64,000 nt of DNA from Stenotrophomonas maltophilia (GCA_009912235.1 WNDS01000001.1:806001-870000); one strand, 5' to 3'. Positions 10,542 to 20,704 are shown, numbered from the stretch's first letter. A program made the numbers and translations. The notes: a model not told the origin generated them from the sequence alone.

Positions 10542-12107
10542 TCAGGAACTGCAGGACAGCATCGAGCAGCCGGCACGGTCATCCGCCCACGCGGGCCGCT
10601 TGCTGGAGAAATGCTCCAGCCCCGGGCGTTCGGTGTACGGGTTGCGCAATACCTCCTGCAGCGCATGCACGCCGCCCAGGTCGCCCTGCTCGGCACGATC
10701 GATGGCCTCCTGCGCCAGCCAGTTGCGCAGCACATACAGCGGGCTGGCTGCGGCCATCTTCGCCATGCGCTCTGCTGCCGGCAGCGGATCGGCACGCAAC
10801 CGTGCCGCGCACGCCTGCAACCACTGCTGCAGCGGCACCTGCACCGCCTGCTGGCGCGCCGGGTCGTAGTACACCGCATCGAACACGCCGGCATCCGGTG
10901 CGGCGGCATCCACGCGCATCAGCGCGCGCCAGGCCAGGGTCATGTCCATCGCCCCTTCCTGCATCAGCCCCTGCCAGCGGCCATACAGCTCCAGGTCGGC
11001 GTCGGTGGCGGCCGACAGCCCCAGTTTTGCGGCCGCATCGCGGCGGGTGCAGGCCACGAAGGTGCTCTGGAAGGCGGCCAGCCCGGCCTGCAGGGGCGTC
11101 ACCTCGGCAAACAGCGGCGACAGCGCCTGCGCCAGCCGGTTGAGGTTCCAGTACGCCACCTGTGGCTGGGTGCCGAAGCGGTAGCGCCGGACCTGCGCGT
11201 CGGTGGTGTTGGGCGTCCAGTCCGGGTCGAAATCCTCCACCCAGCCGTAGGGGCCGTAGTCGATGGTCAGCCCCAGCACCGACAGGTTGTCGGTGTTCAT
11301 CACCCCGTGCACGAAGCCGACGCGCATCCAGTGCGCCATCAGTTCGGCGGTACGCGTGGCGATCTGCACGAACCACTCGCCGTACAGCGCTTCGCCCTGC
11401 CCCTGCAGTTCCGGGAAATCGCGCGCGATGCAGGCGTCCACCAACTGCCGCAGCAGCGCGGTATCGCCGCGCGAGGCGGGCAGTTCAAACGTGCCGAAGC
11501 GGATGAACGAGGGGGCCACGCGACAGACCACCGCGCCTGGTTCGGCGCGCGGGTGGCCGTCGTAGAACATGTCGCGCACCACGTCGTCGCCGGTGCCGAC
11601 CAGCGACAGTGCGCGCGTGGTCGGCACGCCGAGGTGATGCATGGCTTCGCTGCACAGGAACTCGCGGATGGATGAGCGCAGCACGGCACGGCCGTCGGCA
11701 CCGCGCGAATACGGGGTCGGTCCCGCGCCCTTCAACTGCAACTCCCAGTGACGGCCATCGCCGGCCTGCAGTTCGCCCAGCGAGATGGCGCGGCCATCGC
11801 CCAGCTGCCCGGCCCAGTGCCCGAACTGATGCCCGCCGTAGTTGGCCGCCCAGGACTGCATGCCCGCGTACAGGGCATTGCCACCGAACACCTGGGCGAA
11901 GTCCTCGCCGTTGACCGTGGCGGCATCGAAACCGAGCATGGCCGCTACCTCGGGCGACCAGGCCAGCAGTACCGGGTCGGCCACCGGCGTCGGCAATACC
12001 TCCGACCAGGCGGCGCCGAGCACCTCGCGGCGGCGCGGGCCGGTTTCAGGGTCACCCGGCAGCAGAGCGCGCAGGCGGTTGTTGAAGCGGGGGGCGTGGC
12101 TGTCCAT
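10542..12107 (-). CDS. selO: SelO (YdiU) protein AMPylase
   Basis: A 521-residue pseudokinase-fold enzyme that transfers AMP from ATP to Ser/Thr/Tyr of target proteins, linked to oxidative stress. Family segments visible: YGGHQFGHWAGQLGDGRA, LKGAGPTPYSRGADGRAV, and the metal/nucleotide region NTDNLSVLGLTIDYGP followed by a conserved DFDP. The protein ends in SCSS, the position where many eukaryotic homologues carry selenocysteine. ATG at 12107 precedes the conserved RFNNR segment. It appears monocistronic. Confidence 0.93.
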   Translation of the reverse strand: MDSHAPRFNNRLRALLPGDPETGPRRREVLGAAWSEVLPTPVADPVLLAWSPEVAAMLGFDAATVNGEDFAQVFGGNALYAGMQSWAANYGGHQFGHWAGQLGDGRAISLGELQAGDGRHWELQLKGAGPTPYSRGADGRAVLRSSIREFLCSEAMHHLGVPTTRALSLVGTGDDVVRDMFYDGHPRAEPGAVVCRVAPSFIRFGTFELPASRGDTALLRQLVDACIARDFPELQGQGEALYGEWFVQIATRTAELMAHWMRVGFVHGVMNTDNLSVLGLTIDYGPYGWVEDFDPDWTPNTTDAQVRRYRFGTQPQVAYWNLNRLAQALSPLFAEVTPLQAGLAAFQSTFVACTRRDAAAKLGLSAATDADLELYGRWQGLMQEGAMDMTLAWRALMRVDAAAPDAGVFDAVYYDPARQQAVQVPLQQWLQACAARLRADPLPAAERMAKMAAASPLYVLRNWLAQEAIDRAEQGDLGGVHALQEVLRNPYTERPGLEHFSSKRPAWADDRAGCSMLSCSS

Positions 12108-12215
12108 CGCTACAGGATGGGGGCGGCAAGCGGCCGCCACAATCACCGCGCCCGGGCGCTGCGGTCAGCCGCCGCGCAGGGCCTTGAGGCTGCCGCCGTG
12201 CGCTTCGGCGCGCTG

Positions 12216-12854
12216 CTAGGCGGGGCGCTCGCCGATGCGCTGCAGGAAACCACGCAGGGCCGGCTTGTCGTCCAGGCCATCGCAGCGCGCCGCCGCGGCC
12301 TGGATCGGGAAACTCATCTGGATGTCGGCAGCGGTGAAACGTTCGCCGGCAAACCACGGGCTTTCGGCCAGGCGCCGCTCCATCCACTCCAGGTGCAGGC
12401 GGCGCTGCGGCCCGACGAAGCCGCGTTCGGCCTTGTCGGCGATGCGCCGGGCGATCGGCCGCGCGAAGAACGGCATCGGCGCGCTGCGGATGCGGCCCAG
12501 CACCAGGGTCAACAGCAGCGGTGGCATCGCCGAGCCTTCGGCGTAATGCAGCCAGTAGCGGTAGGCGATGCGCTCGGCACCGTCAGCCGGCATCGGCGAA
12601 AGCGAAAGCTGGCGCGGGGTGTCGTAGCGGTCGGCCAGGTAATCGAGGATGGCACCCGACTCGGCCAGGACCTGGTCGCCATCCTGCAGCACCGGCGCCT
12701 TGCCCAGCGGGTGCACCTGGCGCAGTTCCGGCGGTGCCAGCAGGGTTTTGGGGTCACGCGGGTAGCGGCGCAGTTCGTAGTCCAGCCCCAGCTCCTCCAG
12801 CATCCACAGCACGCGCAGCGAACGGGAGTTTTCCAGGTGGTGGACGATGCGCAT
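12216..12854 (-). CDS. Glutathione S-transferase, C-terminus cut by an in-frame TAG
   Basis: About 212 residues with an N-terminal thioredoxin-like fold (VHHLENSRSLRVLWMLEELG; PLGKAPVLQDG; the conserved ESGAI for glutathione binding) and an all-helical C-terminal domain (WFAGERFTAADIQMSF). The frame stops at TAG 12218-12216 after GERPA. It continues with a typical GST tail (QRAEAHGGSLKAL) to a natural TGA at 12167-12165. In relatives the stop position is usually Tyr (RPAYQRA), so TAC to TAG is the simple explanation. The cut removes only about 17 residues, so the protein may still fold. Confidence 0.85.
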   Translation of the reverse strand: MRIVHHLENSRSLRVLWMLEELGLDYELRRYPRDPKTLLAPPELRQVHPLGKAPVLQDGDQVLAESGAILDYLADRYDTPRQLSLSPMPADGAERIAYRYWLHYAEGSAMPPLLLTLVLGRIRSAPMPFFARPIARRIADKAERGFVGPQRRLHLEWMERRLAESPWFAGERFTAADIQMSFPIQAAAARCDGLDDKPALRGFLQRIGERPA

Positions 12855-12948
12855 CAGGCGGTTCCAGTAGCGGGATACGCCATGGTATCGCGCCGGGGTG
12901 CATGCCTTGCGTGCAGCCCCGTCGCCAGCGAGGGCCCGCGCGCAGGCA

Positions 12949-12983
12949 ATAAAAAACGCCGGAAGCTTTCGCTTCCGGCGTTC
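12949..12983 (-). terminator. Rho-independent terminator of the cold-shock gene
   Basis: On the minus strand a perfect stem (ACGCCGGAAGC with a GAAA-type loop) is followed by a run of six Ts. It lies 26 bases past the stop of the leftward cold-shock gene. Confidence 0.85.
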
Positions 12984-13008
12984 TGGCTGCCCAAGGGTAG
13001 CAGACGGA

Positions 13009-13218
13009 TTAGACCGCCTGCACCTGGTCAGCCTGCATGCCCTTCTGACCCTGGACGGCGATGAAGGTAACCTTCTGGCCTTCCTGCAGGGTCTTGAAGC
13101 CGGTGCCCTGGATGGCACGGAAGTGCACGAACAGGTCCGGGCCGCTTTCCGGGGTGATGAAGCCGAAGCCCTTGGCGTCGTTGAACCACTTGACGGTGCC
13201 GGTCTGACGATCAGACAT
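13009..13218 (-). CDS. CspA-family cold-shock protein
   Basis: A 69-residue single cold-shock domain that binds single-stranded RNA/DNA and melts RNA structure. RNP1 KGFGFIT lies near residues 16-22 and RNP2 DLFVHF at 28-33. A strong AGGAG ribosome site sits eight to nine bases before the ATG at 13218. The gene has a long upstream non-coding region and its own terminator, as usual for csp genes, whose long leaders often act in cold induction. Which csp paralogue it is cannot be told. Confidence 0.93.
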   Translation of the reverse strand: MSDRQTGTVKWFNDAKGFGFITPESGPDLFVHFRAIQGTGFKTLQEGQKVTFIAVQGQKGMQADQVQAV

Positions 13219-13519
13219 TTTGTTAACTCCTGGAACTATGTTGAAAAAAATCGCAGCCACCGGGTATCGGGGCCGAGACTGAGTTGCAGGCGTTAATAAA
13301 GCGGATCGATGAGCGGATCGTGAGATCAACTGCACCAGGCCACGATTTACGGTGACCCTAGCAAACACAGTGGTTCGAACGATACGCGGGTTTTGCCGAA
13401 AAAGCGATAGCCTGAATGTTCATCGCCAGGCCCCGCCCGTCAGGCCTGGCAAGGCCTGACAGGGAATTCAGCCTAAACCCGAGTCCCCATTCAGGTTTTT
13501 CCTACCCTACACTGCCGTG
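13219..13519. promoter_or_regulatory. Divergent leader region of the cold-shock gene and yaiI
   Basis: A gene-free 301-base stretch. It probably holds the long 5' leader of the leftward csp gene. A near-perfect hairpin with a nine-base stem (GTCAGGCCT / AGGCCTGAC) at 13439-13460 lies about 60 bases before yaiI. No tRNA or small ORF is seen. Confidence 0.4.
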
Positions 13520-13993
13520 ATGAACGAACCTGAACCCGTCCGCCCGCGCATCTGGGTCGACGCTGACGCCTGTCCCGTTGTCATCCGCGACATCCTGTTC
13601 CGCGCCGCCGAGCGTGTCGGCCTGGAGCTGACCCTGGTGGCCAACCAGTGGCTGCGCACCCCGCCGTCGCGCTGGATCCGCGCCATCCAGGTGCCGCAGG
13701 GCCTGGACGTGGCCGACAGCGCCATCGTCGAGCGCGTGGTCGCCGGTGGCCTGGTGGTCACCCAGGACATCCCGCTGGCGGCGCTGGTGCTGGAGAAGCA
13801 GGCCGTGGCCCTGAACCCGCGTGGCCAGCTGTACACGCCCAACAACATGGCCGAACGGCTGTCGATGCGCAATTTCATGGAAGAGCTGCGCGGCGCCGGG
13901 GTGCAGACCGGTGGCCCGCCCCCGCTGGGGCCGCGCGACAAGCAGCTGTTTGCCGCCGAACTGGATCGCTGGCTGGCGCGCCGGCCCCGCTGA
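13520..13993 (+). CDS. YaiI/UPF0178 family protein
   Basis: A 157-residue conserved bacterial protein with a PIN-like/NYN-type fold according to family knowledge; exact substrate unknown. The family signature [15 protein letters not shown] is at residues 12-26, and VTQDIPLA and GQLYTPNNM are further conserved blocks. ATG at 13520 is chosen over the overlapping GTG at 13517. Soluble; probably nucleic-acid related but unproven. Confidence 0.88.
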   Translation: MNEPEPVRPRIWVDADACPVVIRDILFRAAERVGLELTLVANQWLRTPPSRWIRAIQVPQGLDVADSAIVERVVAGGLVVTQDIPLAALVLEKQAVALNPRGQLYTPNNMAERLSMRNFMEELRGAGVQTGGPPPLGPRDKQLFAAELDRWLARRPR

Positions 13994-14014
13994 GGCGGCC
14001 CGGCCCGGCCGCCG

Positions 14015-14875
14015 TCAGTCCGGCAACCGCAGCACGCGTTGGCTGCTGAACCGGCGCGGCTGGCCACTGACCGGGTCGGTGAACGCCAGTTCGCGGGCCA
14101 GCAGCTGGAGCGGCGCATCGGCCGCGGCCGTGCACAGCCGCGGGTAGAGGTCATCGCCCAGGATCGGCGCGCCCAGCGCGGCCATGTGCACCCACAGCTG
14201 GTGCTTGCGCCCGGTCACCGGCTGCAGGCGGTAGTGCCAGACAGGGCCGCAGACATCGATCAGCTCGATGCGGGTCTGCGCATTGGGCACGCCAGGCGCC
14301 TCGGCCATGCGGAAGAACGGTTCACCCGGCACCAGCCGGCTGTGCCGCTGCAGCGGAAACGCCTGCCCGGGCAGCGCCGGCGCCAGCGCCTCGTAGGTCT
14401 TTTCGATGCAGCGCTCGCGGAACAGGCGCTGGTAGGCATCGCGCGAGCCCGGCTGCACCGAGAACAGCAACAGCCCGGCGGTGAGCCGGTCCAGCCGGTG
14501 CAGCGGAACCAGATCGGGGTTGCCGGTACGCGCGATCAGCCGCGCCAGCAGGGTTTCGCGCACGAAGCCGCCGGCCGGCACCACCGGCAGGAAGTGCGGC
14601 TTGTCGGCCACCAGCAGGTGCTCATCCTGGTAGAGGATGCGCTCGCTGAACGGAATGGGCGGTTCATCGCTTACCTCACGGAAATAGAGGATCTCCAGCC
14701 CGACCTGCCAGGGCTGGTCCGGCGCGAGCGCCCTGCCCTGCGCGTCCTGCACGCGGCCGCGGGCGAACCGGTCCTGGCACTGCGCGCGGTCGATGCGCGG
14801 GAAACGCGCGCACAGCCCGTCGAGCAGGCTCGGCCAATGCCCCGGCGGCAGCTGCAGGCGGCTGGGCAGGATCAT
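14015..14875 (-). CDS. RluA-family pseudouridine synthase
   Basis: A 286-residue RNA pseudouridine synthase. The catalytic motif HRLDRLTAG, with the nucleophilic Asp, lies near residues 126-134. The other conserved blocks are ADKPHFLPV (active-site loop) and PVTGRKHQLWVHMA (RNA binding). There is no N-terminal S4 domain of the usual form. The family modifies rRNA or tRNA; the exact site cannot be assigned from sequence alone. Its start overlaps the stop of the upstream small gene by four bases (ATGA), indicating translational coupling. Confidence 0.9.
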   Translation of the reverse strand: MILPSRLQLPPGHWPSLLDGLCARFPRIDRAQCQDRFARGRVQDAQGRALAPDQPWQVGLEILYFREVSDEPPIPFSERILYQDEHLLVADKPHFLPVVPAGGFVRETLLARLIARTGNPDLVPLHRLDRLTAGLLLFSVQPGSRDAYQRLFRERCIEKTYEALAPALPGQAFPLQRHSRLVPGEPFFRMAEAPGVPNAQTRIELIDVCGPVWHYRLQPVTGRKHQLWVHMAALGAPILGDDLYPRLCTAAADAPLQLLARELAFTDPVSGQPRRFSSQRVLRLPD

Positions 14876-15234
14876 GGCGCGGCGGCCCTGGGCACCGGCA
14901 GCGCGGCCGCATCCAGCACCCGCCAGCCATCGCGTTCCACGTCGTCGCCCCTGCCATCACCCAGCGCCGCCAGCACCAGCGCCTGCATAACCGCAGGCAG
15001 ATGCAGGTTGATCCAGCGCCCGTCAGCAGTGCGCAGGCTGCCATGGCCCAACCCGGCGTCGCCGGCCAGCCGTCCCTCCGCCGGCGCGCTGCTGAAGCGC
15101 ATGCGCAGCCGGCGGCCCGGCGCGTAGGCGGCAAACACCACGCTGGCAGGCACCACGCCCGCAGCGGACCCGCGCACGCTGCAGACGAAGTCGGCGTCGG
15201 CGATACGCAGGCGGCGGATGTGGGAACGGGTCAT
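14872..15234 (-). CDS. Hypothetical protein coupled to the pseudouridine synthase
   Basis: A 120-residue soluble protein, unrecognised. It has a short conserved-looking start (RSHIRRLRIADADFVCSVRG) and a C-terminal segment WINLHLPAVMQALVLAALG. No signal peptide or membrane helix. The stop overlaps the start of the pseudouridine synthase gene (ATGA), so the two are made together. Codon use is that of the genome. The ATG at 15234 is the first in-frame start with plausible coding content; longer upstream extensions look non-coding. Confidence 0.65.
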   Translation of the reverse strand: MTRSHIRRLRIADADFVCSVRGSAAGVVPASVVFAAYAPGRRLRMRFSSAPAEGRLAGDAGLGHGSLRTADGRWINLHLPAVMQALVLAALGDGRGDDVERDGWRVLDAAALPVPRAAAP

Positions 15235-15358
15235 GTGTGGTCGTTGCGGGCGGAAAAGCCCTGCCAGAGTGCCACCGTTGACGCCACGCAGACAGCCCGG
15301 CAACGGACACCCTTGCGGCAAAGCTCTACAATTGCGCTCTTTCGACGACGGTATTCCC

Positions 15359-15907
15359 ATGGCCCTCACCGCCACCATCCGCAAGGCCGAGCTGCAGATC
15401 AGCGACATGGACCGCGGCTACTACGCGACCCACAACCTGACCCTGGCCCAGCACCCGTCGGAAACCGACGAGCGCCTGATGGTGCGCCTGCTCGCCTTCG
15501 CGCTGAACGCCGATGACCGCCTGGAATTCGGCCGCGGCCTGAGCACCGACGAAGAGCCGGACCTGTGGCAGCACGACTACACCGGCGACATCCTGCAGTG
15601 GATCGACCTGGGCCACCCGGACGAATCGCGCATCCGCAAGGCCAGCAACCGCAGCCGCCAGGTCCAGGTGGTGAACTACGGCGGCAATGCCTCCGACATC
15701 TGGTGGGGCAAGCAGGGCAAGGGCCTGGCACGGTTTGACAACCTGTCCGTGCTCGATCTGGATGGCGCCTTCGTTGAACAGTGGGGCCAGCAGATCCAGC
15801 GTGCGATGCGCTGGAGCGTGCTGATCCAGGACGGCGAAGTGCAGCTGCTCAACGACCAGATGCAGCTGGACGTGATTCCGACCTGGCGCAAGCGCGCCAA
15901 GGCATGA
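15359..15907 (+). CDS. yaeQ: YaeQ family protein
   Basis: A 182-residue member of the YaeQ family, a PD-(D/E)XK-like fold whose role is not established, although E. coli YaeQ was reported as a suppressor of loss of the RfaH antiterminator. Conserved blocks: HNLTLAQHPSETDERLMVRLLAFAL, EPDLWQHDYTG, and WIDLGHPDESRIRKA. The stop overlaps the ATG of the next gene by four bases (ATGA), showing coupling with the flavoprotein. Confidence 0.9.
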   Translation: MALTATIRKAELQISDMDRGYYATHNLTLAQHPSETDERLMVRLLAFALNADDRLEFGRGLSTDEEPDLWQHDYTGDILQWIDLGHPDESRIRKASNRSRQVQVVNYGGNASDIWWGKQGKGLARFDNLSVLDLDGAFVEQWGQQIQRAMRWSVLIQDGEVQLLNDQMQLDVIPTWRKRAKA

Positions 15908-17112
15908 GCCAGGCAACCGGCTCCACGCGCGGCACCATCGCCTGCGACGTGCTGGTGATCGGTGCCGGTGCGGCCGGGCTCATGGCCGCGCTCACCGCCG
16001 GCCAGCGTGGCCGCTTCGTGCAGGTGATCGACCACGCCAACAAGGTCGGCAAGAAGATCCTGATGTCCGGTGGTGGGCGCTGCAATTTCACCAACACCGG
16101 CACCACCCCGGCGAACTTCATCTCGGCCAACCCGCATTTCTGCAAATCCGCGCTGGCGCGCTATTCGCCCTGGTACTTCATCGAGATGGTCGAGCGCCAC
16201 GGCATCGCCTATCACGAAAAGGAACTGGGCCAGCTGTTCTGCGATGTGTCGTCCAAGCAGATCGTGAAGATGCTGGTGGAGGAGTACCAGCCCGCCGGCG
16301 TGCAGATCCGCACCGACTGCGGCGTGGACCGCATCGAGCGCGGTGCCGATGGCTTCCGCGTGCACACCGCGCAGGGCCTGTTCCATGCGGCCTCGCTGGT
16401 GGTGGCCACCGGCGGCCTGTCGATTCCGAGCCTGGGCGCCAGCGGCTTCGGCTATGAGATCGCGCGCCAGTTCGGCCACACCGTGCTGCCCACCCGCGCC
16501 GGACTGGTGCCGCTGACGCTCAGTGGCACCCACCAGGAACGGCTGGCCGAGCTGAGCGGTGTGGCCCTGCCGGTGGAAGCGCGCGCCAATGGCCAGAGCT
16601 TCCGCAACTTCATGCTGATCACCCACCGCGGCATCAGCGGCCCGTCGATCCTGCAGATTTCCTCGTACTGGCAGCCCGGCGACACCCTCTCGCTGGACCT
16701 GCTGCCCGGCCAGGACGCCGGCCAGTGGCTGCGCCAGATTAAGCGCGACCGCCCGGCCGCCGAACTGCGCACGGTGCTGGCCGAGGTGCTGCCCAAGCGG
16801 CTGGCCCAGCGCCTGTGCGAGCACTGGCTGCCGGACCGCCCGGTGCGCCAGATCGACGAGCCGCAGCTGCGCGAAGCGGCCCAGCTGCTGGGCGCGTTCC
16901 CGCTGGTGGCCAGCGGCACCGAGGGCTACCGCACCGCCGAGGTGACCCTGGGCGGTGTGGATACGGCCGAGGTGTCGTCCTCCACCTTCGAGTCCAAGCG
17001 CTGCCCGGGCCTGCATTTCGTCGGGGAGGTGCTGGACGTGACCGGCTGGCTGGGCGGCTACAACTTCCAGTGGGCCTGGGCCAGCGGCCATGCGGCCGGC
17101 AGCGTGGCGTGA
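15904..17112 (+). CDS. HI0933/BaiN-like flavoprotein oxidoreductase
   Basis: A 402-residue FAD-binding protein of the HI0933 family (bile-acid dehydroxylation gene baiN belongs to it; the native role in proteobacteria is unclear). Visible: N-terminal Rossmann GAGAAGLMAALTAG, KILMSGGGRCNFTN (family hallmark), ATGGLSIPSLGASGFGY and the C-terminal FAD loop GWLGGYNFQWAWASG. The start overlaps the yaeQ stop, so I chose ATG 15904 rather than the longer upstream frame. Cytoplasmic. Confidence 0.9.
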   Translation: MSQATGSTRGTIACDVLVIGAGAAGLMAALTAGQRGRFVQVIDHANKVGKKILMSGGGRCNFTNTGTTPANFISANPHFCKSALARYSPWYFIEMVERHGIAYHEKELGQLFCDVSSKQIVKMLVEEYQPAGVQIRTDCGVDRIERGADGFRVHTAQGLFHAASLVVATGGLSIPSLGASGFGYEIARQFGHTVLPTRAGLVPLTLSGTHQERLAELSGVALPVEARANGQSFRNFMLITHRGISGPSILQISSYWQPGDTLSLDLLPGQDAGQWLRQIKRDRPAAELRTVLAEVLPKRLAQRLCEHWLPDRPVRQIDEPQLREAAQLLGAFPLVASGTEGYRTAEVTLGGVDTAEVSSSTFESKRCPGLHFVGEVLDVTGWLGGYNFQWAWASGHAAGSVA

Positions 17113-17196
17113 GTGGGCGCCGTGTGCCGCGACCACCGCGCACATGGACGGGACCCGGCGCATCGTGTATCTAATCTGCTGATCGGGGAGTAGTAC

Positions 17197-19264
17197 ATGC
17201 AGAATGCGAACGACATCACCATCCGCCTGCTGATCGTCGACGACAGCGGTGAACATGCCGAGGCCATCGTCAGTGCGCTGCGCAACAGCGGCATCGCGGT
17301 GCGCCCGTGGCGGCCGCAGAGCGCCGACGAGCTGGCCGAGGTGCTGTCCAGCCAGGCCATCGACCTGGTACTGGCCGCGCCGGCGCAGGGCATTCCGCTG
17401 CTGCTGGTCAGCCAGCAGATTGCCACCGGCGGCAAGGACATTCCGCTGATCCTACTGGCCGAGCAGATTGACGAAGACCAGCTGGTGGAAGCCAGCGCCA
17501 ACGGCCTGCGCGCGCTTGCGCTGCGCAACCGCCCCGAACACGTGATCGCGGTGGTGCGTGACCAGTGGGTGGACCTGCAGGCGCGGCGCGGGCTGCGCCG
17601 CATCGAAGCGCAGATGCGCGAAACCGAGCGCCGCTGCGATGCGCTGATCGCCTCCTCGCGCGACCCCATCGCCTATGTGCACGAAGGCATGCACATCCGC
17701 GCCAACGAGGCCTACCTGGACATGTTCGGCTATGAGAGCTTCGACGATATCGAAGGCATCTCACTGCTGGACATGGTGGCCGCCCAGCACGTGGACAGCT
17801 TCAAGCAGCTGCTGAAGGCACTCAGCCGTGGCGACGCCCCGCCGCCGCAGTCCCAGCTGGATGCGCGCCACCAGGATGGCAGCGCGTTCCCGGCCACCAT
17901 TGAATTCACCGCCGCCACCTACGAAGGCGAGAACTGCCTGCAGGTGGTGTTCCGCCGCCGGCTGGAACTGGACACCGAACTGGCGCGCGAGGTCGAGGAC
18001 CTGCGCCAGCGCGACCAGGTGACCGGCCTGCTCAACCGCCCCACCTTCATGGTGCAGGTGGAAAACGCGGTGGCCCAGGCCGGCCGCAGCGAAGGCCAGT
18101 TCGGCCTGCTGCTGGTCGAACCGGACCACTACGCACGGCTGCTGCCGGACATCGGGCTGGATTCGGCCGATGCACTGATTGGCGCGCTGGCCAGCCTGCT
18201 GACCGAGGTGGTGGGGGAGCCGGCCAGCGTCGCGCGCTTCGGCGAACACAGCTTCGCGGTGCTGCAGGCCGGCCCCTACGCCGACACCATGGCGCTGGCC
18301 GAACGCATCCGCGAGGCGTATGCCGCGCATGTCTTCAGCGTTGGCGCGCGCTCGGCCACGGTTACCGTCAGCGTCGGTGGCGTGCAGGTGGGCGAGAAGA
18401 TCGCCAGCGTCGGCCAGGTGCTGGCACGCGCCACCGAATGCACCAAGGCGGCTACCGCGCTGGGCAACACGGTGCGCGTGTTCGATCCTTCGGCGGTGGA
18501 CCGCGTGGAAGAGGAACGCATCCAGCGCTGGGTGGCGCGCATCCGCGAAGCACTGGACGGTGACGGCTTCCAGCTGCACTACCAGCCGGTGCTGAACCTG
18601 CAGGGCGAACCGCTGGAGCTGTACGAGGCGTTCCTGCGGCTGGAGCACAACGGCGAACTGCTCAGCCCCCTCGCCTTCCTCGGCATTACCGAAGAGTACG
18701 GCCTGCTGCCGGAGATCAACCGCTGGGTAGCCGCACGCGCCGTGGCGGTGCTGGGTGAGCGCGCACGCGCCGGCCATGCCACACAGATGCTGGTGAAGGT
18801 CACGCCCGAATCGTTCGATGACCCGCGCATGATCGCGATGCTGCGCAGCGAGCTGCAGAAGCATGGCGTGCCGGGCGAGCGGCTGTGGCTGCATGCGCCC
18901 GAAGCCAAGGTGTTCACCCACCTGCGCAGCGCACAGCAGTTCCTGGCAGCGGTGGCGCCGCTGGGCTGCCGCGTCGGGCTGGAGCAGTTCGGCTCGGGGC
19001 TGGACTCGTTCCAGCTGCTGGCGCACTTCCAGCCGCAGCTCCTGAAGCTGGACCGCGGCTTCACCCGCGACCTGGCAGTCACGCGCGAGAACAGCGAACG
19101 GGTCAGCCAGATCACCGCGCGCGCAGGAAGCGGGCATCCGCACCATCGCCGAGTTCGTCAGCGACGCCAATTCGATGACCCTGCTGTTCAGTGCCGGGGT
19201 GGACTACGTGCAGGGCGACTTCGTCGGCCCGGCACTGCCGGTGATGAACTTCGAATTCGGCTGA
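17197..19264 (+). pseudogene. fimX: FimX-like degenerate GGDEF/EAL c-di-GMP receptor, frame broken
   Basis: Domain order matches FimX, the c-di-GMP receptor required for type IV pilus assembly and twitching. A REC-like domain (residues 1-120, IRLLIVDDSG) is followed by a PAS domain (about 150-265), a GGDEF domain and an EAL domain. Both catalytic motifs are degenerate: the GGDEF site reads FGEHSF and the EAL site reads EAFLR. So it should bind rather than make or break c-di-GMP. The frame shifts in a CG repeat at 19116-19124, where two bases are missing. Restoring them gives 689 residues ending ALPVMNFEFG at the TGA 19262-19264. Without the fix the frame runs on antisense through fabV. Confidence 0.85.
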
Positions 19265-19268
19265 CGGG

Positions 19269-19293
19269 CAGCGCCGGGCATGGCCCGGCGCTG
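19269..19293. repeat. SMAG-type hairpin between fimX and fabV
   Basis: A perfect palindrome CAGCGCCGGGC-ATG-GCCCGGCGCTG just past the fimX stop, between convergent genes. A likely mRNA-end structure for both directions; there is no T run. Confidence 0.6.
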
Positions 19294-19305
19294 CCGTTCA
19301 TTACT

Positions 19306-20565
19306 TCAGGTCAGGTCGACCAGGTTGTCGATCTTCACGTCCGGGTTGACGTCGGCTTCGTAATCCACGCCTTCGATGCCGAAGCCGAACAGGCGCACGA
19401 AATCGGCCTTGTAGCCGGCAAGGTCGCTGATCTCGTACAGGTTCTCGTTTGTGACCTGCGGCCACAGCGCCGCCACCATGCCCTGCACGTCGGCGGCCAT
19501 TTCCTTGTAGTCCGCGCGCAGACGGCCTTCGGCATCGACCAGCGCGACGGTGTGGCCATCGGCCTCGACCAGGTCATGGCGCAGGCGGTCGATCGCCACG
19601 CCGTCGGCCTTGCCGCCGTAGAGGATGTCGTACAGCACGTCCAGCTGCTCGATGCAGCCCTCGTGGGTGCCCTTTTCCTTCATCACCTTGAACAGCAGCG
19701 ACAGGTACAGCGGCATGGTCGGAATGGCCGAGCTGGCCTGGGTGACCACGGCCTTGAGCACCGACACGCGCGCATCCCCACCGATCTTGGCCAGCGATTC
19801 GCGCAGGCCCAGCACCTTGTTGTCCAGGTCCTTCTTGGCGGCACCGATCGAGCCGTTCCAGTAGATGTCCTGGGTGATCTCTTCACCGACGTAGGTGAAG
19901 GCGGTGGTGGTGCAGCCGTTGGCCAGCACGCCGGCATCGGCCAGCGCCTCGATCCACATCTGCCAGTCTTCGCCGCCCATGACGGCCACGGTACCGGTGA
20001 TCTCTTCCTGGGTCGCCGGCTGCAGGGTGGTTTCAGTGATTACTTCCTTGTCGGTATCCAGCCCGCGCAGGGTGATCGGCGCGCCGATCGGCTTCAGCGT
20101 GGAGCTGATGATCTCGCCGGTCTTGGGGTGCTTGCGGCGCGGCGCGGCCAGGCTGTAGACCACCTGGTCCACCTGGCCGAGGTCGGCCTTGATCAGTTCG
20201 ATGGTGCGCGCCTTTACTTCATCGGAGAACGCATCGCCGTTGATGCTCTTGGCATATAGGCCGGCCTCATCGGCGTACTTGTGGAACGCAGCGGAGTTGT
20301 ACCAGCCCGCGGTGCCCGGCTTGGTTTCCGTGCCCGGGCGTTCGAAGAAGATGCCCAGCGTGGCGGCACCGCTGCCGAAGGCGGCGGTGATGCGCGCGGC
20401 CAGGCCGTAGCCGGTGGAGGCGCCGATGACCAGCACGCGCTTGGGGCCGTTCTGGATGGGCGGGCGGGCGCGGATGTAATCGATCTGCTGCTTGACGGCG
20501 GCGTCGCAGCCGGTCGGGTGGGTGGTGACGCAGATGAAGCCGCGGACGCGCGGTTTGATGACCAT
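19306..20565 (-). CDS. fabV: Enoyl-ACP reductase FabV
   Basis: A 419-residue NADH-dependent trans-2-enoyl-ACP reductase that completes each elongation cycle of fatty-acid synthesis; FabV-type enzymes tolerate triclosan. Marks: N-terminal [16 protein letters not shown], cofactor-binding [23 protein letters not shown], and the FabV-specific active site Y-x8-K ([10 protein letters not shown]). The C-terminus carries the family's [17 protein letters not shown] at 20565 opens on the conserved [10 protein letters not shown]. Confidence 0.95.
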   Translation of the reverse strand: MVIKPRVRGFICVTTHPTGCDAAVKQQIDYIRARPPIQNGPKRVLVIGASTGYGLAARITAAFGSGAATLGIFFERPGTETKPGTAGWYNSAAFHKYADEAGLYAKSINGDAFSDEVKARTIELIKADLGQVDQVVYSLAAPRRKHPKTGEIISSTLKPIGAPITLRGLDTDKEVITETTLQPATQEEITGTVAVMGGEDWQMWIEALADAGVLANGCTTTAFTYVGEEITQDIYWNGSIGAAKKDLDNKVLGLRESLAKIGGDARVSVLKAVVTQASSAIPTMPLYLSLLFKVMKEKGTHEGCIEQLDVLYDILYGGKADGVAIDRLRHDLVEADGHTVALVDAEGRLRADYKEMAADVQGMVAALWPQVTNENLYEISDLAGYKADFVRLFGFGIEGVDYEADVNPDVKIDNLVDLT

Positions 20566-20704
20566 GGATACCTCGGGTTGGCAGATGCGGCGCGCAGGGC
20601 GCTCGGCAGGAATGGGGTGCGCGCGCAGGCGCGCGAGTCGCAGGATCGTAGTGCGCAGGGCCGGATTGCACAACCGACGCTGGCGTAGGGCGGGGTCTCT
20701 TTTT

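Noticed and set aside
13439..13460. Hairpin upstream of yaiI as a riboswitch or terminator
   Set aside because: Only one hairpin without a T run or conserved riboswitch core; kept as an unassigned element in the leader region.
17197..20259. A single open frame of 1020 codons through fimX and across fabV on the other strand
   Set aside because: The last third has no resemblance to EAL domains and is antisense to fabV. The EAL tail (RTIAEFVSDANSM) continues in another frame after a two-base loss at 19116-19124, so the long frame is an artefact.
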